Assembly: GCF_030247195.1 (NCBI RefSeq)
Contig: NC_080670.1
Location: forward strand, 28,289,497 to 28,353,496
Reading direction: 5' to 3'
DNA length: 64,000 bases
Source: Topomyia yanbarensis
Taxonomy: Eukaryota; Arthropoda; Insecta; Diptera; Culicidae
Position numbers and translations under genes: made by a program. Shown here in pieces: positions 49,500-60,209 of this stretch. Numbering within the stretch: the stretch's first letter is position 1; each line of letters opens with the position of its first letter. Below the pieces are notes generated by a model. It ran no database searches, had not been told where the DNA came from, and saw only the letters and a program-made list of their open reading frames with translations.

Positions 49500-50210
49500 G
49501 TATATTGTTACTTGGTTTTTGTAGATTGTTATAGCGTTATGTCAGTCCTATTGTGTCAAACAGACAAAGGAACCCTCGGCACATGCATGCATCTCCCAGC
49601 TTTCTTCTATTTTCATTACATTTTCATTTCAATTTTAACTTCTGATTTTTAGCGGTTATTTTCTAATTGCCCAGTGTCGTTCGATTTACTGGAATTCCGG
49701 GCAGTATTGCAACCTTTGAGCACTAAATTTATCTTGATGACCCTATACAACTCTAGAACGGATTCTGCATGACGGCACGATGCCGAATCAGGCCAAAAAT
49801 AACAAAAAAAAACACTCAACACTGTCTAAAAGAGGTAGTCGATGTTTTTGAAGAAACTTTTTGTGGTAAGTTCCCTTGCCCGGTTCAAAATCCCATTTGT
49901 GACATAAATCTAACTTTGTTTGTCGTAACTGCAGATTGCTTGCCAAACCAGAAAAAAATCCTGGCCAGTTTCGTTTTATTGCTTGTTTGTATTTTTTCCG
50001 CGATATTAAATCTATCTCTGCTGGTAAAAATCAGGCACACTCGAAACCGTGGAGTTCCCTGCCCCAGGCCATTTCTAAGTTTGCAATGGGATAATGTCGA
50101 ATACTTGCGATGTGCGAGAAGTCTCACTAAATTTACCAAAGCAATTTCACCAAATTTACAAAATACGAACATTACACGTTAAACTGTATTTCAAACAAAC
50201 AAACAACAAT
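49500..50210. other. No gene called
   Basis: A 137-codon frame (49769-50182) contains a hydrophobic stretch (FVLLLVCIFSAILNLSLLV), but the flanks are low-quality and no family is recognised. I leave it uncalled. Confidence 0.35.
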
Positions 50211-50214
50211 TTTG

Positions 50215-51185
50215 CTATTTGGCCGAATGCCGTTAGGTCGAAGGTCATTTTATTAAAAGTCATTGGGTCAACTAGTTTTGATTCAAGATTATTTGATAGA
50301 AAGTAATATTAAAAAAAAAACGCTGAATAACCGTAATGAACAAATACATAGATATGAACTAATTAGTACCGATATTAAATACTGTTTATTTATTCTTGTG
50401 TTTATATGGATATTTTCCTTCTTTTCAACATGAGCTGTTCTTTCTATATATTTCTTTTCTCGCTGCCTACAGGTACATTCAGCAATATTTTTCATATCCT
50501 TCATTGAGCTTTAGTTTTCACAGAGAGAGAAAGAGAGAGAGAGAGAGAAGTGCTGATAGACGACATGTTTTCGTTTCGAGTCCATAAGCGTAATGTTTTA
50601 AAGAAATTTGTATCTATTGTAATAAAATTTATTAAGATATTTTTCATTTTTCGAGATGATGAACTTTTTTTAATTTAACCTTTTAAGACACGAAAATTAG
50701 TAAAGTTTTGAAATTTATTGGGTTCGCAGGATTTCTCGACTCAAAAAGTGGATCGAAAAAAATTTAAAGAAGCTTGCGCTAGTCCATATTATGTTTATTT
50801 CCATAATGTTACAAACTATTTACAATTCAGTTTTAGTTTTGAACTAATTGTTCGTCCCTTTATTTGTAATGTTTGGTAATATCCTACGGAATAACAGACT
50901 TACGTCATTCATATTTCGATCTGTTATTCCGTCGCAGATTTCCAAAAAATCTTAATTGCCAAATAAATTGTATCTCGCGAATAACGCTTAAATAGGTCTG
51001 GTTAGGCTGAGGTGTGATGTTGCTCTCAAAATCCTAAGATGAACTTTTATCTCAGATGAATCCACTTCAGCAATACCTACGCAAAAGGTTGATTTGAACA
51101 AAACGCGGTACGGTCTAATGACATTAGATTTTTTTTGTACATATTCCAATTAAAACATTCCTCCCTCCCCTAGGTTGACGGGTTT
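50215..51185 (+). repeat. Second copy of the 11.9-12.4 kb dispersed repeat
   Basis: Same ordered landmarks as 11930-12430, with about 600 bp extra between 'gagctgttct' and 'gcggtacggtc'. An AG-rich microsatellite lies at 50521-50550. The right end runs into the head of the retroposon-like copy at 51167. Confidence 0.65.
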
Positions 51186-51931
51186 GACGGTATTTGCAAA
51201 CACCATCAAGCATATTTCGCACATTAGTGCTAACGAACTTCTGACAGACAATTTCCTTAAGATGGTTATTGCAATACGCCTTGTAGTGGTGCATTGAGGA
51301 GACCGAGAAGGCTTATGGGACTTTTTGTGTTTTGAGCTTTTTCATAATCTGCACCATCCCAAACTAACGATCAACTGTTAAAGAAATGTAGAAGTAAAAG
51401 CCTATAAGTGTTACTATAGTAAGAAGTTGTTTTAGTACTAGAGTACAATTGTTATGTGATGCAATTGTGTATGTGTTCATCTGAGAATTTGTGGCAGCTG
51501 TTTCGAGAAATGGACGCAGAACTGCATTTTTTACTTTCCTAGAATTCGTTGGTCACTTTTTTTCAGTGTTCAATTTGAGCGTTCGATTCTATTCATTTGA
51601 GAAGATCGGATTGGATAAATTAAGGCTGCATTTAGACAAGTTCAAGTAGTTTGATCACATGTTTCATGTGTCCTTTTGCTTCTACTTCACGAGTCTATTA
51701 TTGTAGTATTTCTATTAGTTTGCTTTTCCTGTACTCATGTGTGTGTTACAATCCATTTCCCACTGTCCGGCAGTGCTTTTATGGAAGAAACTTGTCTACA
51801 TCTGTGTAATGATATATTTGTTTTCATCGATAAATGTACACATGTTTGGCACTGGAAATGAAAGGCAATAGCTCTACTGTACATCCAACGGCCCATTTCA
51901 AGAATGCCTGTTCCTACACGTACATTCTGAG

Positions 51932-52233
51932 CAGGGTGGCCAGATAGAATTCCTTAATATCGGTAGGGACACTAAAAGTTTATCGGTAGGCCGGGTTGTT
52001 GTCCCAAAAACGTAGTATTGACATAGAATTGTAAAATACTGACAACACAGATCTCAGACCAAATCCAACCCAAAAAATGAATGTTGAGTATGATGTGTCC
52101 AAAATCAATAAAAATCGGTAGTTTTCGGTAGGAACAACAAAATATCGGTAGTTTTGCCTTGGTCGTCTGTGAATCGGTAGGGAAGACCAAAATCAGTAGG
52201 ACTACCGATAAATCGGTAGGTCTGGCCACCCTG
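51932..52233. mobile_element. hAT-type MITE with 8-bp target duplication
   Basis: Terminal inverted repeats are CAGGGTGGCCAGA and TCTGGCCACCCTG. The octamer ATTCTGAG flanks both sides exactly (51924-51931 and 52234-52241). The 302-bp interior repeats 'atcggtag' in direct and inverted form at least nine times. An 8-bp duplication with CAGGG ends is diagnostic of hAT elements. The 164-codon frame crossing it on the minus strand is not a gene. Confidence 0.9.
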
Positions 52234-53237
52234 ATTCTGAGGCCGCCTTCATATACAATAAGCCCTGCGCGTATACATCCAAGTATCAATAGGATATTTG
52301 CGATATATTCGCACTTCCAGAATGAAATTTTTTTTTGATTCTGGCACGTATTTACAAAAAGGAAAATATTTATGAACGTAGATAAGTATTGAAAAATGAC
52401 ATGAAACGATCTCACCAGCTCTGAATAAATAAATTCATGAGATTTCTGTGAAGAATTCTCCTCCATCCGTTAAATTGTTGCATCAGCTACTCAGGTCCAT
52501 GTGGCGCTGCAAGCGTTAAGCAGAACGAACGGGCGTATTTTTTCGCGTCTTACTTCACATACTTCAATGGCAAAGTTGTGACGACAAATTTCTATGCAAA
52601 ATCACACTTTTATCGCGATATTTCAACCTACTAACACGTAACTCAACAGGAAAAACTACCTACTAAACGATTGACTTCATTTTCCTGATGTAATATATTT
52701 TAAATCACTGAAAAACTTTGAAAAATATTGGACGTTAACGACAACACGTCCGGACGATTCGCCAGTGCTGTCATCTTCTTCTTTGCTTTTCCTTCACTCA
52801 GGTATACCAAAAATAATTTCGGTCAATTTATACGACTCTACTTAATCTATACATATTTTTTATCTTTATTCGACCTGTTATTTTTTTGCTGTATCTTAAA
52901 TTAGATACATACCAACACTGACTAACACAATCAATTGCATATTCTCTCATATACATTCACAATCTCTCATTTCAATCGTACAAACGCTCGTGGCCTTTGC
53001 GATAACACAAACCTGGTCACAAACACGAACATGCAATTGTAATTATCCGCACATACTTACGCCCGCGATCTCGCCAACATTCAAACACGGCAACTAAGAG
53101 ACCTTCTTGGTACTTATAAATTTTCAAACACGGTCTCAAGCATTAACCAACCGATCGCGCTATCATGAATCGATCGGGTCCTAGCAGCCTCATGTCTTCA
53201 GTTGGACCAATCAAAAAAATGTCGCTCATATTCACTA

Positions 53238-54505
53238 AAGGGCGAACACGAAATTATTGCGACACATTCAACAGGGCATAACTGTTTTACCATTGGGTAA
53301 AAATCAACCAAATTTTGCACACTTTCTCATTGATGTATATTGTTTACATGCTGTCAAACTCGAAGTCGTGTTTTTCGATTCAACGAATGTAGAGGTGAAC
53401 CAACGCGAGTCGAGAGAACAAATTCTTTACAAACACCTGGAATTTCCTGGCCTGTCGCACCGACAGATGGGAAAAATGCTGAACATTCACCATTCAACCG
53501 TCTCCAGAGTATTGAAGCGGTTCCAGGAGCGGTTGACGTTGGACCACGGCAAAGGAGCTGGAAGAAAACCGGGACCGAAAAACAAAAAGACGGAGGGAAA
53601 GGTGAAGCGGATGATTAAAGCAAATCCCAACGTCTCAAGCCGTGATTTGGCTAAAAAGATCGGCATGTCGCAGAGCTACGTCCAGAATGCAAAGAAGAGA
53701 GCTGGACTACATACATACAAGGTACAGAACTTTCCAAACCGCGATGAGCGGCAACAATCGACGGCTAAAACTCGGGCACGGAAGCTCTACGAGAAGATGC
53801 TGACAAAATATGGACGACGAAACGTATATAAAAGCCGATTTTAAGCAAATTCCGGGGTTGGAATTTTTCACCGGCAAGAGCAAGTTCTATGTGGACGACA
53901 AATTTAAGAAGAAGAAAATGTCGAAGTTCGCCTCCAAATATCTCATTTGGCAGGCCATCTGCTCTTGCGGACTGAGCCTTTCGTGAAAAAGGGCACAGTA
54001 AATGGCGAGATCTACAAACCTGAGTGCCTCGAGAAGCGCCTTTTGCCGTTCTTGCACCAGCACGACGAAGCTCCGCTATTTTGGCCAGATTTGGCATCAT
54101 GCCACTATTCTAAATGTGTCCTGGAGTGGTATGAGGCCAATTCTGTCGATTTTGTTCCAAAGGACATGAATCCGCCAAACTGTCCGGAGCTGCGCCCGGT
54201 GGAGCAGTACTGGGAAATGATGAAGCGGGAACTTCGCAAGAGCAAGAAGACAGTCAAAGACATGTTAAGAAAATGGAAAAAAAAACTGAGAAACTGGCAC
54301 CGGATGACACTGTAAAGACTTTGATGGAGGGCATCAAGCGAAAATGCGTTCAATTTTACACTCAAGGCTCCATCGATTAACTTTTCTTTTGATTTTTGAA
54401 GTAAATATATGTATAAAACTGCCCTAAAATTTTGGTTTGATTTTAAACATTATAAGAAAATTGGCATGACATTTTCGGTGTCGCAATAATTTCGTGTTCG
54501 CCCTT
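53238..54505 (+). mobile_element. ITmD37E mariner-type transposon, complete ends
   Basis: Perfect 28-bp terminal inverted repeats begin AAGGGCGAACACGAAATTAT (53238-53265 and 54478-54505). TA lies outside each end (53236-53237 and 54506-54507). The 1268-bp length is typical. The insertion splits a retroposon unit whose other copies show the uninterrupted site 'cactagac'. Intact, identical ends with a broken transposase suggest a fairly young insertion. Confidence 0.95.
53380..54380 (+). pseudogene. DD37E transposase pseudogene
   Basis: The N-terminal part has two helix-turn-helix regions (SHRQMGKMLNIHHSTVSRVL and SSRDLAKKIGMSQSYVQNA) joined by a basic GRKPGPKNKK hook. The catalytic domain begins MDDETYIKAD (53810 onward) in a different phase, so an indel lies at about 53806. 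A second break is at about 53970, before EPFVKKGTVNGEIYKPE. The last domain has PDLASCHYSK..., then KDMNPPNCPELRPVEQYW, with 37 residues between the second Asp and the Glu. A third break in the A-run at 54271-54279 precedes EKLAPDDTV and the TAA at 54378-54380. The start region (about 53257-53460) has no in-frame ATG before 53467. The three catalytic residues persist but the frame does not. Confidence 0.9.
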
Positions 54506-54644
54506 TAGACAACACGTTACACGGTGCCATGACCGGGAACTTTAGTGATATGGGGAAACTTACTCTCTTCTAGCATCTGAACCATACACTAAAATTAAGT
54601 ATCAGATTCATGGTTCACGCGCGATCATCTAAGACCGAAGCAGA

Positions 54645-55570
54645 TGAATCGCAAAAGCCCTTGGGTCAGGTTTGAATCCCGCCTGCTGTCAAAGTATATG
54701 AACTGACAGCAGTTGGACTTGAAAGCTGTAGCCTGAATCAGTTTCGGGGTTCCAGGTTTGGAAGTTATTACCGGGTTCCACTTATTTGTAATTCTGGTCA
54801 TATTTAAAACTATTCGTATCTAGAATTTATAATTTTATTCAGACTTAGATAATTATTAAATTAATGGTATTTTTAACAGGCGTTCTAGTATGTTTTAGAA
54901 TGATTTAATCTCATCATGTTAAATCGGTTTTTAATAGCCTTGTTAAAACTGATATAAAAACAAGGAAAACCCTGGTGTAAGTGTTATAGCAAGTAATTAA
55001 ATAAAAAAAAATTAACCCCCTACATGCGATCATATTACCGGGATTCCACTGTACAGTAATTCTCTCAGCTCGAACAACCCTCGCCAGTCAGTCGGTGCTT
55101 TCCCGATGCAGCATGTAAGAAATTCCCCCCCGGGTATAATCGATCACCGATCACGGTACGAACGATGAGACATCCATATTTGCCTCTCACTTTCTCTTTA
55201 GCAAATCATACCGCTTTCTGGTACCTTAACTGCTTCACCAAAGAAGCTTGTTAGAACAAAACAAAAGACAAACAAACAAGCTGCGTCGCGAGTCTGACTG
55301 AGCCCGAACTCGCGGAACTTTATGGTTGGTGCTGTGATGTGATGCGCGCGTCACTTGCGAAACCGGATTATCTGCCGCCACACAACTAAACGAACTAACA
55401 GACAGACAGACAGTAACAGAACGGTACCTATCAAGTGGCTTAGCTGCGGTTCAGTGGCTTAGTCAAGCAGCACCACTCGATCGAATCGGTTGACAGTCAG
55501 ATTGCATCTAGAACTGTTCGGCAGTGGTGTTTGATTAAGATTTCTTGTTTTGTAAGGACACCGTTGCGGA
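54645..55570. other. Upstream region of the CLIP protease gene
   Basis: 54780-55030 is AT-rich; 55060-55570 is more balanced, as expected of a promoter and 5' UTR. TCAGTGGC-type words at about 55449 might be an initiator. An ACAG/CAGA short repeat occurs at 55400-55417. Confidence 0.4.
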
Positions 55571-55574
55571 CAAC

Positions 55575-56881
55575 ATGATCACCCGGTTACTCCTGCTGCT
55601 CCTGGTGATTCAAAGTACCGTTCAGCAACGTAAGTTCAGTTGATTTTGTTTAGCGATTACCCCTTTTCGGAAGAGCGAGGTCATTAGTCGTAGAATTGGC
55701 CAACCGGTTATTGTGTTTGCCAATTGAAAACCGGTTTATTTGTTTCGCGACGTGACTTTACGCGGTGTTTACGGTTTGCAAAGAAAAACCTTCAACCAGT
55801 TGAAAAGTGCGACGATCAGAACGGGGGAAAAACCTGCTACCGGTTAGGAAGTTTTCGGCGATAACAAGTTTCAAGGTCTTCCGTTCGTTCGTTCTGGAAC
55901 GTAACAAAACAAGTGATAACGAACCCAGACAATCGCCGTTGAATAACTCAGCTTTATTTTCATCCCTCAGAATGTATGACCCCAACGCGCAAGCGTGGCC
56001 TCTGCACCTCGATCTACGATTGCAGCAGTATGTTAAGCTTCTTCGGAGATCGACTGCTGACCTGGGAGGAGCGGGACTTTCTAAGACTATCCGCCTGTAC
56101 CGGTGCTGCCTCCAGTCGGCAACCATCCGTTTGCTGTCCGGATAAGAACGTACGTCCCGGCGGTGGCGGTGGCGGCGGTAATGGTAATGGGGCTGGAGAT
56201 TCGACGCTCCAAACGCCTCCTCCACCGCCGGAAATTCCATCGGCTATTACACCGGTGCAGCCGGAAAACCGTGCTCAAATAGGTGGTGGATTGCTGCCGA
56301 ACCCACGGACCAATGAGTGTGGCGTTAGCATCGGAATGCGAATCTACGGCGGTGAGAATGCAGATATTGATGAGTTCCCTTGGCTGGCTATGCTGCAGTA
56401 CGAGAACTTTCGCGGGGAGCGAAAGTTTAGCTGCGGTGGGTCGTTGGTCAACAATCGGTACGTGCTGACGGCGGCGCATTGTGTGGTGGGAGAGGTCGAG
56501 AAGAAGGAGGGCAATCTGTAGGTTTTTTGTGTGATGGATTTTTTTTTCGTGGAAGTTAGACGTTATTGATTTGATGTTTTTTGCATTTTAGGGTCAGCGT
56601 CCGGTTGGGAGAGTATGATACCACGACGGATGTCGATTGTATCGAACAGGATGAGGAGCGGATTTGTGCCGATCCGCCGATTGATGTTCCCGTTGAAGAG
56701 AAACTACCGCACCCGGAGTATAGCGAGTTGACCAAACTGAATGATATTGCGCTGCTGCGGTTGAACCGGGATATTTTGTATACGGATTTCATTCAGCCGA
56801 TTTGTTTGCCTTTGGCTGATTTCAGGAACTCTGCCGCTGGAGATGTTAACTTTGTGACCGGATTCGGAAGGACGTTGAAGG
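55575..56881 (+). CDS. CLIP-domain serine protease, 5' three coding exons (3' part not in view)
   Basis: Exons are 55575-55629, 55971-56517 and 56592-56881, with GT/AG introns that keep frame. Exon 1 encodes a signal peptide (MITRLLLLLLVIQSTVQQ). Exon 2 begins the CLIP domain with its six cysteines (C-x9-C-x5-C..C..CC), then a Gly/Pro-rich linker with seven consecutive glycines. It continues with a linking Cys (NECGV), the activation site MR|IYGGENA, and the catalytic His in LTAAHC. Exon 3 carries LGEYDT, CIEQDEERICADP and the catalytic Asp in NDIALLRL, ending TGFGRTLKG at a donor (56882). The exon with GDSGGP and the catalytic Ser was not found to 64000; the intron is full of repeats. CLIP proteases act in haemolymph cascades (melanisation, Toll). 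Arg before IYGG implies trypsin-like activation, and the layout fits the CLIPB clade. Confidence 0.9.
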
Positions 56882-57049
56882 GTGAGTTTAGTTATTCTGG
56901 GGGGCCCACCGTTGACAAAATTGCCTTTTCGAGTCATTTCACCCCATCTGCACCCGATCCGTCGAACATTGCCACTCTTTCTTCAAAGTCAAATGAAGAA
57001 AGGAATAAAACATGTCGAGTAGCCTTTTTTTCCTGCAAAAAAAGCGAAA

Positions 57050-57845
57050 ATAGTGGTTTGTGCTGCATTCGAACTCATGTAACTCCCATGGAAACAATCC
57101 ACCGAGAATTAGGTTTTACACCAACCGACATAACCCTACGCAAAGAGCGGGATGAACTTCGTTTGACAATTCTCGGTGGTTTGTTTACATAAGAGTTACG
57201 TGAGTTCGATTGAAATAGATGAACATCCGCTGCACTCGAACTCACGGTAGTGACGAAGTAAACAAATCACCGAGAATTAGGTTCTTTACTAGCACAGTTA
57301 ACCTCACTTTTCTTGACAGTTCGCTTGTACTGTTTACATGGACTTAGAAAAATTTGTGGATGACTAGATTCGCTCGAAGAAAATCGTAAAGAATTTTTCT
57401 AAGTCCATGTAAACAGTACAAGCGAACTGTCAAAAATGAACACTCAGTTCATTTGTGACGTCAGCGTAAAGTATTCAATTGTCAAACATGAACTTCATTC
57501 ATTATGAGTTCATTCGTGTCGTCATCTTGTAGAACTCAATTGTCGCACGAAGTTAATCTGGCTGTTTCTGTAGTTTCCAGGGATGCTAGCTTCTAGAAGA
57601 AGGCCCAAGCAGGCGTCAAAATTGTGGTGGCGAACAGAGACAGAGAATAACTGTTAACTATTGAATACTTACACTGACGTCACAAATGAACTCAAGTGTT
57701 CATTTTTGACAGTTCGCTTCTACTGTTTACATTGACTTAGACATTTTTTTGAGAATTGCGAATCTTCTAATTTTTCTAAGTCCATGTAAACAGTACAATT
57801 GAACTGTCAATAAAAATGAGGTTAACTGTGTCCGTAAAGAACCTA
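57050..57845. repeat. Cluster of nested palindromic repeats in the CLIP protease intron
   Basis: 'cacagttaacctca' (57292) faces 'tgaggttaactgtg' (about 57818-57831), and 'taggttctttac' faces 'gtaaagaacct' outside it. Inside, each half has its own hairpin built on 'gacagttcgctt.tactg' and 'tttacatggacttag' (57319-57438 and 57706-57816). The centre pairs 'cattt gtgacgtcag' with 'ctgacgtcacaaatg'. Further left, 'caccgagaatta' faces 'acaattctcggtgg'. These look like stacked short inverted-repeat elements. No exon is recognised here. Confidence 0.65.
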
Positions 57846-58652
57846 CTGAGGTCATCGCTACCATTTCAACACAACTGTTGGTTGGCCTTGGAAACGACGT
57901 TGTTTATTGCCATTCACAGAACCAGAGGGATGGCTTCCTTTTTGAGGCATGCAAGGACATTTCAATAGAAGGACTTTGCGATGTTGAGTGATTTACTTTC
58001 AAATTTCTTGATACAAACACGAACAACTATTTAAAATTGAGTTCTTTTCACTCAATTACTGGATATCGTCGAATAAAGAAAATTTGGGTAAACCGTGTTA
58101 AAGGTAGTTTCCATTTAACCACGGCAAAATCACAACTCATTAGTAGGATTTTTATAATCAACCTAGGGTTAAGTAGGGGAAAGTGGTCGGTTGCCGGCAC
58201 CTCTATATAACTATTATATTTTATTTGTACCGATAGCTGAAATAAACATTTTCGTATGTTCTGTTCTACAGCCAAAATATTTTTTGAACAAGTTAAAATC
58301 TACTCAAAAGTTTAGTGTTATAGAAAGAAGTAAATCGATCGAAAAAAATATGCGCATTGAATATTTACGATGTGAATTTATTCTATTTTGTGATTCAACA
58401 TTGAATGGCACCGAAATGTTCGTCACAAATATTTTTGATCAGTTTTTAAAAAGGTTACTAAAATGGGTTTCCGGCACCCCATTTTTTTGCGGCAAATGCT
58501 CTAAATCACCTAATCAATATGGGTATTTTGGAACGGGCTTTACGAATAGATACCAGAGATCGATCTTTGGCACCATTCTGAAAACTAGGAAGGCGACCTC
58601 CGGTTTAGCATTTTACATTTACATATGAAGAAAGCCCATAGGGCGTTGTGTA

Positions 58653-59520
58653 CACTAGGGTGGGACAAAAAATAGATTCCAGCTCCGAGCAACTTTTTGG
58701 GTACCATTTGGGTCCTAGACCATCTGTGCAAATTCTTAGCTTGATCCCTGAAACTATATTTTTGCGCCCACTATTTAAAGTTTACATGGGATTTTATATG
58801 GGAAAATTAACTTTCACAAAATAATTCCTCCAGGAGTCGCCCATTGCTTCTTAAAAATAAACCGTTATGTGGCTTTTGTAGGAAATTTAACACAGAAACG
58901 CTTGAGAAAAAAGTTATTAAGCTGAAACCAATTGATGCTCTGACGATTGATAAAATATTCATTTTTTCTAGCACCACTGTTGTTGGTTGTCCAATTATAT
59001 GCAATTTTGTTTTGATCTTCTCTTAATGTCTCCAAATCATTTTTCTATACTGTCTGGACACTTCGCAAGAGTTTTCAGGGATAAATTGAGTCATCTTTTG
59101 TACATAATAAGAGAAAATTAAAGATTTTGTATATAATTCGACCGTCAGCAGCAGTGATGCTATGAAAAGTAAAATTTTCATCAATCTTCAGGGCATCAAT
59201 CGGTTTTTGCTTAATAACTTTTTCCACAAGCATCAGATCGTTTCGTGGTCTTCTCGACTTTGTTTCCTTGACAAATTTCCTATAAAAATCATACATCTTT
59301 TTATTTTTAGGAGGTAACGGGTGACACTTGGAAGAATTAATTTGCAAAAGACGTTTTCCTTATACGAAATCCCATGTAAACTTTAAACAGTGGGCACAAA
59401 AATATAGTTTCACCGATCGAACTAAAAATTTGCAGAGTTGTTCTGGGAGCTAAATGAGACCCAAAAATTTACTCGGAGCGAAATTTTATTTTTTTCATAT
59501 AACCATGTCCCACTCTAGTG
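58653..59520. mobile_element. Nested 868-bp TA-flanked element with CACTAGGGTGGGACA ends
   Basis: The left end is CACTAGGGTGGGACA. The right end read inward is CACTAGAGTGGGACA, with TA outside both (58651-58652 and 59521-59522). Inverted similarity continues inward in blocks (ctccgag, gggtc.., aaactttaaa/tttaaagttt with 'cccatgtaaa', ggaagaatta/taattcctcc). A one-arm fragment of this family lies at 19365-19560. Non-coding. Confidence 0.8.
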
Positions 59521-60209
59521 TACACCGCTAAGTAGCACTGTATATACCAGATTGTCACGACCAGACAATTTGGGGTTGAACCCTGTAGCCCCCCTCCCCC
59601 TTTGGCTGAACTCTACCTGATCTGTCTGAAGCTTTGGTAAAAAATGGACTGCCTCAAACTAACTCAATTGCAGTGAATGTGATCCGTCAGTGCCTTAGCA
59701 GTGCGTAAAATTCGCACTAGTTTTTCACATACACATATTGTCGTTCTGATGAAGAATAATATTCACAATGCCTTTGATGGTTGTTGAAATGAATAAATTT
59801 CCTTTTCCCTTTGAATCTTGATGATTATCGTTCATATTTTTTTTCCATTTTTAGTAAATTATCTTAGGGTGCCGACAACCGACCACATTTTTCAAAATGG
59901 TAAAAAAAATATTTTACTAAATTGTTAATAAATTTTTTCAAGTTGCCAGAATAAGCTTTCATAAGTTATTAGCTAAGGCTTCTAGCTTTCCATTGGTTAA
60001 GAATCTCTCGGGGGGTGATAGACTGTCATATTTGGAGAAAAAAATTGTTCTACACATACCATCAAATCTCAACCGTTACAGAGTTATTGAACTTTTAGTG
60101 TAAAAAACTTATGTGTCTTAAAATACCTCTAACTTTAAAAGTGTACTTTGTATTTTAAATGTTTTAGTTCCATTCGAAAGGTGAGAAAATTTCGCATTGA
60201 GTGATGCCC

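Larger units (their letters stand above)
51167..54640 (+). mobile_element. Longer relative of the 45.7-47.7 kb retroposon, hit by two transposons
   Basis: The head (51167-51390) aligns with 45675-46020 and one body unit (about 52990-53237 plus 54506-54640) aligns with the tandem units there. A hAT MITE (51932-52233) and an ITmD37E element (53238-54505) lie inside. The 3' end with the conserved tail and A-run is not found, so the right boundary is approximate. Confidence 0.6.

Noticed and set aside
49769..50182. 137-codon frame with one hydrophobic segment
   Set aside because: No homologue recognised, the flanks include A-runs and dispersed repeat, and a single hydrophobic stretch is weak evidence.
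52001..52466. 164-codon minus-strand frame over the hAT MITE
   Set aside because: It crosses the MITE end and its target duplication, so it cannot be a conserved gene.
54660..54700. B-box-like word ggtttgaatccc suggesting a tRNA-derived SINE
   Set aside because: No A box at the right distance and no cloverleaf could be drawn; probably chance within repeat sequence.
56087..56479. 130-codon minus-strand frame opposite the CLIP protease exon
   Set aside because: It is the complement of a well-supported coding exon and has no domain of its own.
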